A program made the translations under genes and the position numbers. DNA of 64,000 nucleotides from the NCBI RefSeq assembly GCF_049446075.1, contig NZ_JBMSEB010000001.1, positions 496,001 through 560,000 of the forward strand. The letters are read 5' to 3'. Below the pieces are notes generated by a model. It was not told the DNA's origin, searched no databases, and saw only the letters and a list, made by a program, of their open reading frames with translations. The stretch is from Humibacter sp049446075 (GTDB lineage: Bacteria; Actinomycetota; Actinomycetes; Actinomycetales; Microbacteriaceae). Shown here one piece after another: positions 1-8,779 of the stretch (position 1 is the stretch's first letter; the number at the start of each line of letters is the position of its first letter).

Positions 1-528
1 CGCGTGGTCCACCTCGATGACTCGGTCGGCCGCAAGCATTGCCGCATCGGGATATGGCGACGGGTAGGCAGAGCCACCCACCAGGCCGGCCCCGTACTCG
101 TACCCGAACCACCCGACCCAACCGAGTGGCGCCCCCGCTGCGGAGCCGTCCTCCGGTGCTGCCCAGGAGCGGAGCGCGTCGGCGAACGACCGGTGCAACT
201 GCTCAGCTGAGGCTGGAGAGCCGTCGCCGCTGCGCCCCTCCCCCGGTTCGCCGATCAGGCCAACGCGGTCGTCACCCAGCAGGCGTACGAGGCGTCCGTG
301 TTCGAGGAGGTAGCCGGACCTGACAGGTGAGGAGGCACCCAGATAGCTGGATCCTCCGGCCGAACGGATGCCCCCGTCGAGCCAGAACGCGTACCTCTCG
401 TCGCCGAACAGCCTCAGGTACACCCGCTCTGGGTCGACGACGACGGCGAGCCGCTCCCGGCGTACCGACGGTCCTGTCCGGTACTCGGAAAGCGGCTCTC
501 CGTCGTTTCGACCGGAGTCCGGCTTCAC
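1..528 (-). CDS. pabB: Aminodeoxychorismate synthase component I (PabB-like), 5' part only
   Basis: The reading frame on the minus strand is open from 528 to the window edge, so only about the first 176 residues are visible and the chorismate-binding catalytic half is missing. It shows the N-terminal signature of the anthranilate/aminodeoxychorismate synthase family: PERVYLRLFG, then YAFWLDGG, SSYLGA, and GWVGWFGYEYGAG followed by PDAAMLAADR. In the family this subunit makes 4-amino-4-deoxychorismate from chorismate for folate synthesis. The GTG at 528 is my start choice because it leaves about 30 residues before the first conserved block and no in-frame ATG exists nearby. It lies 91 bp downstream of the ABC transporter operon on the same strand. 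TrpE or an isochorismate synthase is less likely because of the GWFGYEYGAG block. Confidence 0.72.
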   Translation of the reverse strand, partial: MKPDSGRNDGEPLSEYRTGPSVRRERLAVVVDPERVYLRLFGDERYAFWLDGGIRSAGGSSYLGASSPVRSGYLLEHGRLVRLLGDDRVGLIGEPGEGRSGDGSPASAEQLHRSFADALRSWAAPEDGSAAGAPLGWVGWFGYEYGAGLVGGSAYPSPYPDAAMLAADRVIEVDHA

Positions 529-619
529 GCGAAGCTTCCACGGAGGGGTTCGGGGTGGCGGGAAAGGCGCGTCGCCGTTCTCTGATTGGCGACGGCCGGC
601 CGCCGCCACCCGGTCCCGC

Positions 620-1549
620 CTACTTGAACAGGTTCTTCGACGAGAGCCATTCCTTCGCGATCTGCGCCGCGGACTCCTTAGCCGACCCGGAGCTCTTGTC
701 GTTCATGCTCACGAGGTCGTCGGTCGTCAGCGTGCTGGACACCTTGTTGAGCACGCTCTTCACCTTGTCGGTCACCTTGCCGTCATTGATGATCGGCACG
801 ACGTTCTCGGCGATGATGATGTTCTTCGGGTCTTTCAGTGTGACCAGGTTGTTGTTCTTGATCGCCGAGCTCGTGGTGTAGATGTCGGCGAGTTGAACCG
901 TGCCGTCGAGCAGTGCCTTGACGGTCAGCGGTCCCCCGCTGTCACTGATGGGATCCAGCGTTGCGGTGACCCCGTAGGCAGACTGCAGACCCTTGATGCC
1001 GTATGGACGCTCGGCGAACTCGGGGTTGGCGCCCACCGTGAGAGGCACGGTGACCTTCTTCAGATCGGCAAGGCTCGTGACACTGTACTTCTCCGAGAAC
1101 TCCTTGGTGACGTTGTACGAGTCCTTGTCTTCGGCCTTGGACTGGTCGAGCACCTCGAAGCCCTTGGGAAGGGCGTCGCTCAGCGCTGCGTACACGTCGC
1201 CGCTGGACTGCGCGGTGCTCTTCGCGTTGTAGTACTGCAGAAGGCTTCCGGAGTACTCCGGCACCAGGTCGATCGACCCGTCCTGCAACGCCTTGAGGTA
1301 CGCCTCACGGGCGCCGATGTTGGGCTTGATGCTCGCATCCACCCCGTTGCTCTTCAGCGCCTGCGTGTAGATCTGGGCGATGATCTCGGACTCGGGAAAG
1401 TTGGCCGAGCCGACGACGATCGCGCCGCCCGCTTTCGACGAGGATGTCGACGAGGAATCGAGGGGGTTGCTCGAGGAGCAGCCGGCGAGAGCGAGGGCGC
1501 TCACCGCCGCAACGGCTGCCAGTGCGAGACCGCGTGTTCTAAGTGACAT
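620..1549 (-). CDS. Osmoprotectant/glycine betaine ABC transporter substrate-binding lipoprotein
   Basis: A 309-residue secreted lipoprotein that should capture betaine, choline or a similar quaternary amine outside the membrane and deliver it to the permeases encoded upstream. A signal peptide with a lipobox (LALAGC, cysteine at residue 24) is followed by a Ser-rich linker and the OpuAC-type domain. That domain starts at GGAIVVGSANFPESEIIAQIY and includes VPEYSGSLLQYYN and VQLADIYTTSSAIKNNNL, both typical of OpuCC/OsmX/ProX proteins. It is the last gene of a four-gene operon, 43 bp after the second permease. The family is clear. The exact substrate cannot be read from the sequence. Confidence 0.92.
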   Translation of the reverse strand: MSLRTRGLALAAVAAVSALALAGCSSSNPLDSSSTSSSKAGGAIVVGSANFPESEIIAQIYTQALKSNGVDASIKPNIGAREAYLKALQDGSIDLVPEYSGSLLQYYNAKSTAQSSGDVYAALSDALPKGFEVLDQSKAEDKDSYNVTKEFSEKYSVTSLADLKKVTVPLTVGANPEFAERPYGIKGLQSAYGVTATLDPISDSGGPLTVKALLDGTVQLADIYTTSSAIKNNNLVTLKDPKNIIIAENVVPIINDGKVTDKVKSVLNKVSSTLTTDDLVSMNDKSSGSAKESAAQIAKEWLSSKNLFK

Positions 1550-1592
1550 GGTGTTTTGCTTCCTTCTGATGGGCGTGGGCTCGCGAACGGCC

Positions 1593-2324
1593 TCAGCCTG
1601 CTGTGGTGGATTGCGAGGTGGTGAGCCTCTTGGATGACCGCACGCGCACGTCGGACGCCCGCCCGACGACGACCCCGCGCGGAACGACGAGACGTTGAAC
1701 GACGACGAAGATGCTGTCGGCGACCAGTGCGAGCACTATGACGATCACTGATGCGCCCAGCATCTCCGCATAGTTCTGTACGGCCAGGCCGTCATAGATG
1801 AATCGCCCGAGACCGCCGAGCGGCAGGTAGGCCGCCACGGTCCAGGTCGCGATCACCTGGAGGCACGCGGAGCGCACACCGCCGATGATGATCGGCATGG
1901 CCAGCGGGAGCTCTACCTTGAAGAGCACCTGCCAGCCCGTCATGCCGATCGAGCGGGCCGCATCGATCGTCTCGCGGTCGACGGCATCCACTCCGGCGTA
2001 GGCGCCTGCGAGCAACGGCGGTAGGGCCAGTACGACCATGACGATCAGCGGCGGACCGAATCCAAGGCCAAGCCAGAGGGCAAGGAGCAACAGCACACCG
2101 AGAGTCGGCAGCGCGCGCAGGGCGCCCGACAACTGCACTGCGACGGCGCGCCCCTTACCGGTGTGGCTCACCGCGACCCCGATCGGGACGGCGATCGCAG
2201 CCGCGATCACGAGCGTGATGAGCGAGTACAGCACGTGCTCGCCCAGGCGCGTGGAGATCCCGGCGGGCCCGCTCCAATTGGCGGGATCGACGAGCCACGC
2301 GAACGTCGAGTTCCACAGGTTCAT
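1593..2324 (-). CDS. Osmoprotectant ABC transporter permease (second)
   Basis: A 243-residue integral membrane protein of the BPD_transp_1 family with about five or six hydrophobic segments. The permease signature region reads GVDAVDRETIDAARSIGMTGWQVLFKVELPLAMP, the EAA loop that docks on the ATPase. An upstream in-frame ATG at 2393 exists, but I chose 2324 because its ATG overlaps the stop of the preceding permease (ATGA) and has GAGGTGG in front. In this importer class two permeases of this kind form the channel with one ATPase type. It is third in the operon, before the binding protein. Confidence 0.9.
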   Translation of the reverse strand: MNLWNSTFAWLVDPANWSGPAGISTRLGEHVLYSLITLVIAAAIAVPIGVAVSHTGKGRAVAVQLSGALRALPTLGVLLLLALWLGLGFGPPLIVMVVLALPPLLAGAYAGVDAVDRETIDAARSIGMTGWQVLFKVELPLAMPIIIGGVRSACLQVIATWTVAAYLPLGGLGRFIYDGLAVQNYAEMLGASVIVIVLALVADSIFVVVQRLVVPRGVVVGRASDVRVRSSKRLTTSQSTTAG

Positions 2325-3010
2325 GCCGCGCTCACCACCTCGAGCTCGGAGTCGGCCCTCGTGCTGCGCGCGCGCCGATTTCGGCGAGTCCATGGCAGCA
2401 GGAGCCGACCCAGCACCGCGAGGATCACGTCGAAGATCACGGCGATCACGATCGTTCCGACGATGCCGACGATGATCTCAAGCGGAAAGTCACGCTGGAA
2501 CCCATCGAGGAAAAGATAGCCGAGACTCGTGACCCCGATGACGGAGCCGACACTCAGAAGGCTGATCGTGCTCACCGAAACGACCCGGATTCCGGAGAGC
2601 AGCACGGGTCCTGCCAGTGGGAGCTCCACCGACCAGAACCGTCGCCAGGTGGAGAAGCCGACGGCGGTCGCCGACAGCTTGACGTCGATGTCGACGGAGG
2701 CGAAGGCGTCCGACGCCGTGCGCACCATGATGGCAAGTGCGTACAGGCTCAGCGCGACGACGATGTTGACCGGATCGAGGATGCGCGTGCCCAGGATGCC
2801 CGGCAGCACGATGAAGAGCGGAAGCGACGGAATCGCGTACAGCACGCCGACGATCGAGAGCACGGTACCTCGGCTCGCGCGGTACCGATTGGCGAGCCAG
2901 CCGACCGGGATGGCCAGTATGAAGCCGATCACGATCGGCAGGGCGGACAGACCTGCGTGAACCAGGGTCAGTTGCCAGATCTGACCCGCGTTCTCGACCA
3001 GCCAGCTCAC
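2321..3010 (-). CDS. Osmoprotectant ABC transporter permease (first)
   Basis: A 229-residue permease of the same family as its neighbour, with about five hydrophobic segments and an EAA-type loop at DIDVKLSATAVGFSTWRRFWSVELPLAGP. It starts with GTG, which overlaps the ATPase stop codon (GTGA), and its own stop overlaps the next start (ATGA), so the three genes are translationally coupled. Paired permeases with one ATPase and one lipoprotein match the OpuC/OsmU layout. The C-terminus is basic (RRNRRARSTRADSELE) and lies in the cytoplasm if the topology is standard. Confidence 0.9.
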   Translation of the reverse strand: MSWLVENAGQIWQLTLVHAGLSALPIVIGFILAIPVGWLANRYRASRGTVLSIVGVLYAIPSLPLFIVLPGILGTRILDPVNIVVALSLYALAIMVRTASDAFASVDIDVKLSATAVGFSTWRRFWSVELPLAGPVLLSGIRVVSVSTISLLSVGSVIGVTSLGYLFLDGFQRDFPLEIIVGIVGTIVIAVIFDVILAVLGRLLLPWTRRNRRARSTRADSELEVVSAA

Positions 3011-3912
3011 GGCTGCCGATCACCCTGCGCCGAAGCACCCGAAGCGGCGGCGGCCGCTCCGGCCTCATCGATGATCACGTCTGGGACTCCGGATGCGCCG
3101 TCTCGCGCGAGCACGCCGGCGGGGCGGCCGTCGCCGTCGACGACTACGTCGCGCCCGGACTCCGACCTCAGATGGAGTACGCGCTTGCCACGGTCGGCAC
3201 CGACGAAACGCGCCACGAATTCGTCTGCGGGCTCCGCCAGGATCTGATCAGGGGTGCCGATCTGGGCGACGATCCCGCCCGGCTTGAAGATGACGATCTG
3301 GTCGCCGAGCAAGAACGCTTCGTCGATGTCATGAGTCACGAACACGACCGTCTTGTCCAACTCTCGCTGCAGCCGAACGAGTTCGTGCTGCAGCTCCGCC
3401 CGAACGAGGGGGTCCACGGCGCCGAACGGCTCGTCCATCAGCAGGATGTTCGGGTCGACTGCCAACCCTCGCGCTACGCCGACACGCTGTTGCTGACCAC
3501 CCGACAACTGGCTCGGATACCTGTCCGCGAGTGATCGGTCGAGCCCGACGGTGTCCATGAGTTCGAGCGCTCGCGCGCGAGCATCCTTGCGGCGAACCCC
3601 GCGAAGCAGAGGGACCGTCGCGATGTTGTCCGCGACCTTTCGGTGCGGCAGCAGCCCTGAGTTCTGCATCACGTAGCCGATGCTGCGCCGCAGTGCGACG
3701 GGCTCCAGCGTGGAGATGTCGTCGCCGTCGATCTCGATGGTGCCGCTGGTCGGATCGACCATACGGTTGATCATTCGGAGGATGGTGGTCTTGCCACTAC
3801 CGGACGAGCCCACGAGCACCGTGGTCTTGCGCGAGGGGATGACGAGGCTGAAGTCGCGCACGGCGACGGTACCGTCCGGGAACTGCTTGGTCACCGATCG
3901 GAATTCGATCAT
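3007..3912 (-). CDS. Osmoprotectant ABC transporter ATP-binding protein
   Basis: A 301-residue ATPase that powers the importer. Walker A GSSGSGKT lies at residues 35-42, the signature LSGGQQQR at 136-143, Walker B NILLMDEP at 155-162 and the switch histidine at 194 (FVTHD). The overall form is that of the ProV/OpuCA family (QNSGLLPHRKVADNI). It ends in a short Ala/Gly-rich tail and has no recognisable CBS domain pair, which the longer OpuCA/ProV proteins carry for ionic-strength sensing, so any osmotic gating must lie elsewhere. First gene of the operon. The 180 bp upstream hold its promoter, which I could not place. Confidence 0.93.
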   Translation of the reverse strand: MIEFRSVTKQFPDGTVAVRDFSLVIPSRKTTVLVGSSGSGKTTILRMINRMVDPTSGTIEIDGDDISTLEPVALRRSIGYVMQNSGLLPHRKVADNIATVPLLRGVRRKDARARALELMDTVGLDRSLADRYPSQLSGGQQQRVGVARGLAVDPNILLMDEPFGAVDPLVRAELQHELVRLQRELDKTVVFVTHDIDEAFLLGDQIVIFKPGGIVAQIGTPDQILAEPADEFVARFVGADRGKRVLHLRSESGRDVVVDGDGRPAGVLARDGASGVPDVIIDEAGAAAAASGASAQGDRQP

Positions 3913-4092
3913 GGTGCTTGGCTCATTCCTGCAGGTGGAGGCCGGGAGCGGCCGCCGGTCGAGTTTGCGTCACCCGCCGATGGCTTGCGTGCTATTCGGC
4001 GGGAAGGGGTGAATCCGTCTCCCACTATGTCGCAAGCCGCCGACATTCACTCCGATGCTCAGGAAATACGCCGTAATCCGGGGCCTGCGGAA

Positions 4093-4743
4093 TCAGTTGT
4101 AGTAGGTCTCCAGGTAGGCGACGGCGACGACTCCGGCCTCGGCCAGCAAGCGATCGTCGCCGCGCGGATTGCGGAGATATGCACGCTCAACGAGGGACTC
4201 GGCCATCTGCGTCGCAATGTCCAGCCGAAAAACGAGCTCGTCGCTGTAGGCGAACCCGTACCTGGCGACCAGGATCTCCGCCACGCGCTCGGCGAACTCT
4301 CGGACGTGGTCGGGTGTCCCTTGCCCATAGTCGAGGCCCCGAACCTCCTCGAACCGCATGATGCGGAAACCGGGTTCGGTTCGGAACATCGTCGCGAACC
4401 TGTCGGTGAGTGCCACGATCGCGCCCTGCCAGGTGGATGGCTGGTTCTGTTCGAGCTCCTCCGATGCCGCAAGCCGGTATCTGAGGATGGCGCGGTCCCT
4501 CAATGCGACCAGCAGGGCGATGCGATCGGGGAAGTAGCGATAGACGGTACCGATGGATGCCCCGCTCAGCTCGGCCACCTGCGCCGTGGTCAGCCGATCG
4601 AAACCGACCTCGTCGACCACGGTCGCCGCGGCGTCAAGAAGAGCGTCGATGCGTGCAAGGCTGCGCTCCTGCGCCGGTTCGACTCGCAGAGCCCCAGCAG
4701 CACTCGCCGCCTCCTGCGCCCCGACCAGGATCTCCTCGATCAT
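4093..4743 (-). CDS. TetR/AcrR family transcriptional regulator
   Basis: A 216-residue repressor-type protein. Residues about 27-75 form the TetR_N helix-turn-helix: RIDALLDAAATVVDEVGFDRLTTAQVAELSGASIGTVYRYFPDR. The remainder is a helical ligand-binding domain of unknown ligand. It sits between the osmoprotectant operon (same strand, downstream) and an App1-type gene (opposite strand, upstream). Either could be its target, and neither adjacent spacer shows a palindrome I would call an operator. The start ATG at 4743 follows the usual family length. Confidence 0.88.
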   Translation of the reverse strand: MIEEILVGAQEAASAAGALRVEPAQERSLARIDALLDAAATVVDEVGFDRLTTAQVAELSGASIGTVYRYFPDRIALLVALRDRAILRYRLAASEELEQNQPSTWQGAIVALTDRFATMFRTEPGFRIMRFEEVRGLDYGQGTPDHVREFAERVAEILVARYGFAYSDELVFRLDIATQMAESLVERAYLRNPRGDDRLLAEAGVVAVAYLETYYN

Positions 4744-4927
4744 CTACGGCTGACTCCCTTCCGCGTGCGCACTGCAACTCCCGAATGCGCACTGCCCGAT
4801 TGGTACGATGCGACGCTACCCGACAGATCTTCAGGTTCCCAGGTGTGCGGCTCCAACGCGCCGATCCACCCCTTCCATGGAATGGCAACAGCCGCGGCCG
4901 GCACGGAGCGCGTGAAAGACTGTATCG

Positions 4928-5980
4928 ATGGCCACACGTCCCGACTCCGTTGAGCGGATGCACCGCGCAGCGCGCGTCGAAGACGCCTTCCACGCGTTCC
5001 GCGCCCGCCGGGCCCTCAAGCGCGGGTTCCTGCCCACCGTGCTGTCGTACACGGGCTACGGCACGACGGAGTGGATTCGTGTGCTCGGCCGCGTCGTGCT
5101 GGCGAAGGATCCCCGCCCCGGGTCGCGAGCCGAACGGAAGAACCGCAGACGCGAGGAACGCGTGCGGGGCTGGCGGAGCTTCATCAGCGTGCCATACAGC
5201 GACGTCGACGTCGTCGTCGAGGTGGACGGCACGACGCACACCGTGCGTCCTGACCGTGGGGGCGTCATCGACACGGTGATCCCGGTGCACCTCGAGCCAG
5301 GCATCCATCCGGTCTCACTGCGTCCCGGGAGTACGGGCAACGCGGCCGTCGCACCGATTCAAGTGGTGGCGGTCGACGCATCCTTCGGCATCATCTCCGA
5401 TGTGGACGACACCGTCATGGTCACCGCCCTCCCCCGCCCACTTCTTGCGGCGTGGAACACGTTCGTGCTCGACGAGCACGCGAGGGTCCCAACACCCGGT
5501 ATGGCGGTGCTGCTCGAACGTCTTGCGGCCTCGCATCCGAACGCGCCCGTGCTCTACCTGTCGACCGGCGCCTGGAACGTGGCACCGGCCGTGACCCGGT
5601 TCTTGTCGCGCAACCTCTTTCCGCCCGGCGCACTGCTGCTGACCGACTGGGGCCCGACGCACGACAGATGGTTCCGAAGCGGCCGTGAGCACAAGGAACT
5701 GAGTCTGCGCCGCCTCGCGCACGAGTTCCCCGAGGTGCAGTGGCTGCTCGTCGGCGACGACGGGCAGCACGACGAGGAGATCTACGCGGCGTTCGTCAAC
5801 GAGCACCCGCAGAATGTGGCCGCCGTCGCCATCCGACAGCTGTCGAACACCGAATCCGTACTCGCCGGCGGTCGCTCGACGGCCGAGAAGCCCATCGAGA
5901 CGAGTGGCGTTCCTTGGGTATACGGAGCCGACGGGGCAGACCTGCTCGCCCAGCTGAAGGAGCTCGGCATCCAGGTGTGA
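4928..5980 (+). CDS. App1-type phosphatase domain protein (DUF2183)
   Basis: A 350-residue protein. The C-terminal half carries the phosphatidate phosphatase App1 catalytic domain, a HAD-like fold. The nucleophile motif DVDDT is at residues 158-162 (DxDxT), with YLSTGAWN and LVGDDGQHDEEIY as later HAD motifs. The N-terminal half is basic (RAERKNRRREERVRGW) and then beta-rich. The family is named for yeast phosphatidate phosphatase; the bacterial substrate is not known. No signal peptide is visible. It is monocistronic or paired with the following gene, whose start is 33 bp downstream. Confidence 0.85.
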   Translation: MATRPDSVERMHRAARVEDAFHAFRARRALKRGFLPTVLSYTGYGTTEWIRVLGRVVLAKDPRPGSRAERKNRRREERVRGWRSFISVPYSDVDVVVEVDGTTHTVRPDRGGVIDTVIPVHLEPGIHPVSLRPGSTGNAAVAPIQVVAVDASFGIISDVDDTVMVTALPRPLLAAWNTFVLDEHARVPTPGMAVLLERLAASHPNAPVLYLSTGAWNVAPAVTRFLSRNLFPPGALLLTDWGPTHDRWFRSGREHKELSLRRLAHEFPEVQWLLVGDDGQHDEEIYAAFVNEHPQNVAAVAIRQLSNTESVLAGGRSTAEKPIETSGVPWVYGADGADLLAQLKELGIQV

Positions 5981-6012
5981 CCGGCGACGGTGGCACGTGG
6001 CAGCATGAGCTC

Positions 6013-7086
6013 ATGATCGCGACGCCGCCTCCCGCATGGTTGCGAGCCGGGCGGCTCAGGTCGCAGGTGCTCGACGGCCGAGCAGCATCGCCTCTCGAGG
6101 TGGTCACCCGACTGGGTGCGGTACAGGCGCAGAACGCCACCGCCGCGCGATGGGCCATCGGGGTTCGTTCGCGAGGGGCCGCTCAGGCGGACATCGACCG
6201 CCTCTTCGACTCGGGAGAACTGCTCCGCTCCTGGACGATGCGCGGCACCCTGCACATCGTCGCTTCCGAAGACCTCGGCTGGATGCTCTCTCTCACCTCA
6301 GCAAGGCAACGGGCCTCGGCCGCGCGCGAGGCGCGGGTACGCGGCATCGAGGAGCGCGACTTCGAAAAGTCAGTCGAGGTGATCGCCGACGACGTCGCCG
6401 AAAACGGGCCCCGCACCAGGGCCGAAGCGCTTGCGGCACTGGAACGAGCCGGGCTCGACGTCGGCAGCGAGCGCGGGTACCGCTTCATCAGGGATGCCGC
6501 CTTCCGCGGCGCCGTCGCGTGGGGACCGATGCGTGGCAAGCAGCCCCAACTCGTCCCAGTACCGAAGTCGGCAGAGTACGAGCGCGACGAGGTGCTCGCT
6601 CGGTACCTCACCAGGTACGTCGAGGGCCACGGTCCAGTCCGCCTGCGCGACTTCGCCTGGTGGTCGGGTCTCACGATCACGGATGCTCGCCGCGCGCTCG
6701 ATTCTGCAGGCCCGGCCATCGAGACCGTCGGCGACGACGACGAGCCATGGCTCATGGCCGCCGGATGGCAGGCCGACGAGAAGGGGGACGCGCGCCCTGG
6801 CGTCGAGGCGGTAGCGGCATGGGACGAGTACGTGCTCGGATACGCGGATCGCAGCCCGGTGCTCGATCCGGAGTTCGCGCCAAGGGTGTCCCCCACAGGC
6901 AACGGCATCTTTCTGCCCACGATCGTGTCGGATGGACGCATCGCCGGAACGTGGCGTCAGAGCGTCGAGAACGGGCACCTCGTCGCTGAACCGGAGCCGT
7001 TCACGCGGCTGACGGCATCCGAGCGCCGGGGGTTCGAAGCATCGATAGCCCGGCTGTCCGGCTTCTTGAACATTCCCCTCGCCTAG
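6013..7086 (+). CDS. Winged-helix DNA-binding domain protein (HTH_42/YcaQ-like)
   Basis: A 357-residue protein that resembles the winged-helix DNA-binding family PF06224 (HTH_42): RLGAVQAQNATAARWAIGVRS, then LLRSWTMRGTLHIVASEDLGWML near the N-terminus, and VSPTGNGIFLPTIVSDGRIAGTWRQ near the C-terminus. Related AlkZ/YcaQ proteins are DNA glycosylases acting on bulky or crosslinked bases, but I do not see enough to claim that activity here. The frame is open well upstream, into the App1 gene. I chose the ATG at 6013 because the family starts with the xxLRxxRLxSQxL block directly after it. Confidence 0.8.
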   Translation: MIATPPPAWLRAGRLRSQVLDGRAASPLEVVTRLGAVQAQNATAARWAIGVRSRGAAQADIDRLFDSGELLRSWTMRGTLHIVASEDLGWMLSLTSARQRASAAREARVRGIEERDFEKSVEVIADDVAENGPRTRAEALAALERAGLDVGSERGYRFIRDAAFRGAVAWGPMRGKQPQLVPVPKSAEYERDEVLARYLTRYVEGHGPVRLRDFAWWSGLTITDARRALDSAGPAIETVGDDDEPWLMAAGWQADEKGDARPGVEAVAAWDEYVLGYADRSPVLDPEFAPRVSPTGNGIFLPTIVSDGRIAGTWRQSVENGHLVAEPEPFTRLTASERRGFEASIARLSGFLNIPLA

Positions 7087-7177
7087 CCGCCGCCCCGATC
7101 GCGCCCCGCCCCGATCGGAACAGAACCGACGGCGTGCCTGGCAGGCGCCGTCGGAGCGGTCACCCTAGATTCGGCGT

Positions 7178-7876
7178 ATGGCCGACGATCTCACGGGTGT
7201 CGACGCGCCCGCCGACGACGAGGCGGGCAAGACGCTCTCGTCACGTCGACTCGAGGCGTATTCGGACGGCGTCTTCGCCATCGCCGCGACACTGCTCGTG
7301 CTCGATCTCAGCGTTGCTTCACTCCATCTGCCGTCGAATCCGACGTCGGCGGCGCTGTGGGGCGCCCTCGGTGCCGGCTGGGGCAAGTTCCTGAGCTTCG
7401 GCGTCAGCTTTCTGATCCTCGGCATTCTCTGGTCGGTGCACGTTCGCCAGTTCGAGTTCGTGGAGCGTGTGGACCAGACGGTGCTCACACTCAACACCTT
7501 CCGGCTGCTCGGCGTCGTGATCGTGCCGTTCACCACAACCCTCACCGACACCTACAGCGACACCGTGCCCGGGCGTTTTCTGCTGCCACTGAACTTCTTC
7601 TACGTCGTCGCCCTCGGCTACCTGCAGTGGTTGTATTCGACGTCCCCTCACCGCAACCTGGCACCCCGCATCTCCGACTACTACCGACGGATTTCCCGGA
7701 GGAACGGGCTGATCGCAACCGTCATGGCGGCCGTGGTCGCCATCGCCTCGATCTGGATCGGGTCGGTGGCATTCCTTCTGTTCCTGCTGAACAACGTGTT
7801 CGATGCCTTCGATCGTCGTGCGGCCATGAAGGAACCAGGCAGGCGCGGCAGAACCGAGCGCCGCGCCGCGCCCTGA
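7178..7876 (+). CDS. TMEM175-family potassium channel protein (DUF1211)
   Basis: A 232-residue membrane protein. The family hallmark RxxAYSDGVFAIAATLLVLDL is at residues 24-44, at the start of the first transmembrane helix. In the TMEM175 family the FSDGVFAIA-type motif forms the channel gate; here F is replaced by Y. Four to six hydrophobic segments follow and the C-terminus is basic. Bacterial members conduct K+ in characterised cases. Free-standing gene in a run of plus-strand singletons. Confidence 0.82.
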   Translation: MADDLTGVDAPADDEAGKTLSSRRLEAYSDGVFAIAATLLVLDLSVASLHLPSNPTSAALWGALGAGWGKFLSFGVSFLILGILWSVHVRQFEFVERVDQTVLTLNTFRLLGVVIVPFTTTLTDTYSDTVPGRFLLPLNFFYVVALGYLQWLYSTSPHRNLAPRISDYYRRISRRNGLIATVMAAVVAIASIWIGSVAFLLFLLNNVFDAFDRRAAMKEPGRRGRTERRAAP

Positions 7877-7927
7877 CAAGGAGCGTCCGGTATCAAGACC
7901 AGGGTCCCTGCCACCTAGCATTGCCCC

Positions 7928-8779
7928 ATGCCGAAAGCCCTGAGAGGTCTCGTGCTCGCGTGCCACCCTGGGCCGACGCTCGTCGTGACCGTGGTGACGG
8001 CCGTGCTTGCGGTATCCGTCTCGTATCCTCCTGGCCGGGTGGCGCTCATTGCCGTCGCCATGCTCGCCGGTCAGCTCTCGGTGGGCTGGTCGAACGACTG
8101 GATCGACGCGCAGCGCGATCGCGCTGTTGCGCGCTCAGACAAGCCCGTGGCCACAGGCATGGTGTCCGCTCGTGCGGTGGCCGTGGCAGCCGGGATCGCC
8201 CTTGCGCTGGCAGTGCTGCTCACGGCACCCCTGGGTTTTGCCGCACTGCTCGTGCACGTCGTCACACTTGCCAGCGCCTGGTCGTACAACGCCCGGCTCA
8301 AACGAACGCTGTTCTCGGTGCTGCCCTACGTGGTCAGCTTCGGACTTCTGCCGGCCATCGTGACGCTTGGCGCCGAGGACCCGGCCTGGCCCACGTGGTG
8401 GGTGGTCGTAGCAGGTGGGTTGCTGGGAGCCGCCGCGCACTTCACGAACGTGTTGCCCGACCTGGCGCAAGATCGAGCGACCGGTGTGCGCGGACTCGGG
8501 CATCTGCTCGGCCCCCTGGTCGGCGGACTGCTCTCGTTCTGCCTGCTTGCGCTCGTGGGGGTCACGATCGCCGCGGGCGCCATCGCCGCCTCCGGCCTGC
8601 TGGGCTGGCCCGCCGCGCTGGTAATCGGCGGATGCATTCTGACGATCGTCATCGCGGCCGCAGGCGTGCTCCTCGCGGTCCGCGGTTCCCGTTCCCGCTG
8701 GCTCATGCGGCTGGTCATGACGGCGGCGATCATCGACGTCATCGCTCTGGTTGCTGCTGGCCCCGTGATTTCGGCGTGA
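7928..8779 (+). CDS. UbiA-like prenyltransferase
   Basis: A 283-residue polytopic membrane protein of the UbiA superfamily, which transfers a polyprenyl chain to an aromatic or similar acceptor. The first Asp-rich motif is NDWIDAQRD (N56, D57, D60, D64). The second Asp-containing segment is DLAQDRATG, in a later cytoplasmic loop. About eight hydrophobic helices surround them. No menaquinone or other quinone genes adjoin it, so the acceptor is undetermined; MenA-like and decaprenylphosphoryl-ribose-type enzymes belong to the same superfamily. Its 3' end overlaps the convergent MFS gene by 41 bp. Confidence 0.82.
   Translation: MPKALRGLVLACHPGPTLVVTVVTAVLAVSVSYPPGRVALIAVAMLAGQLSVGWSNDWIDAQRDRAVARSDKPVATGMVSARAVAVAAGIALALAVLLTAPLGFAALLVHVVTLASAWSYNARLKRTLFSVLPYVVSFGLLPAIVTLGAEDPAWPTWWVVVAGGLLGAAAHFTNVLPDLAQDRATGVRGLGHLLGPLVGGLLSFCLLALVGVTIAAGAIAASGLLGWPAALVIGGCILTIVIAAAGVLLAVRGSRSRWLMRLVMTAAIIDVIALVAAGPVISA

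Noticed and set aside
368..1546. A 392-codon plus-strand frame over the substrate-binding lipoprotein
   Set aside because: The minus strand encodes a lipoprotein with lipobox and family motifs in an operon; this one is a shadow.
5740..6012. N-terminal extension of the winged-helix protein
   Set aside because: It overlaps the App1 gene in another frame and has shadow composition; the family start is at 6013.
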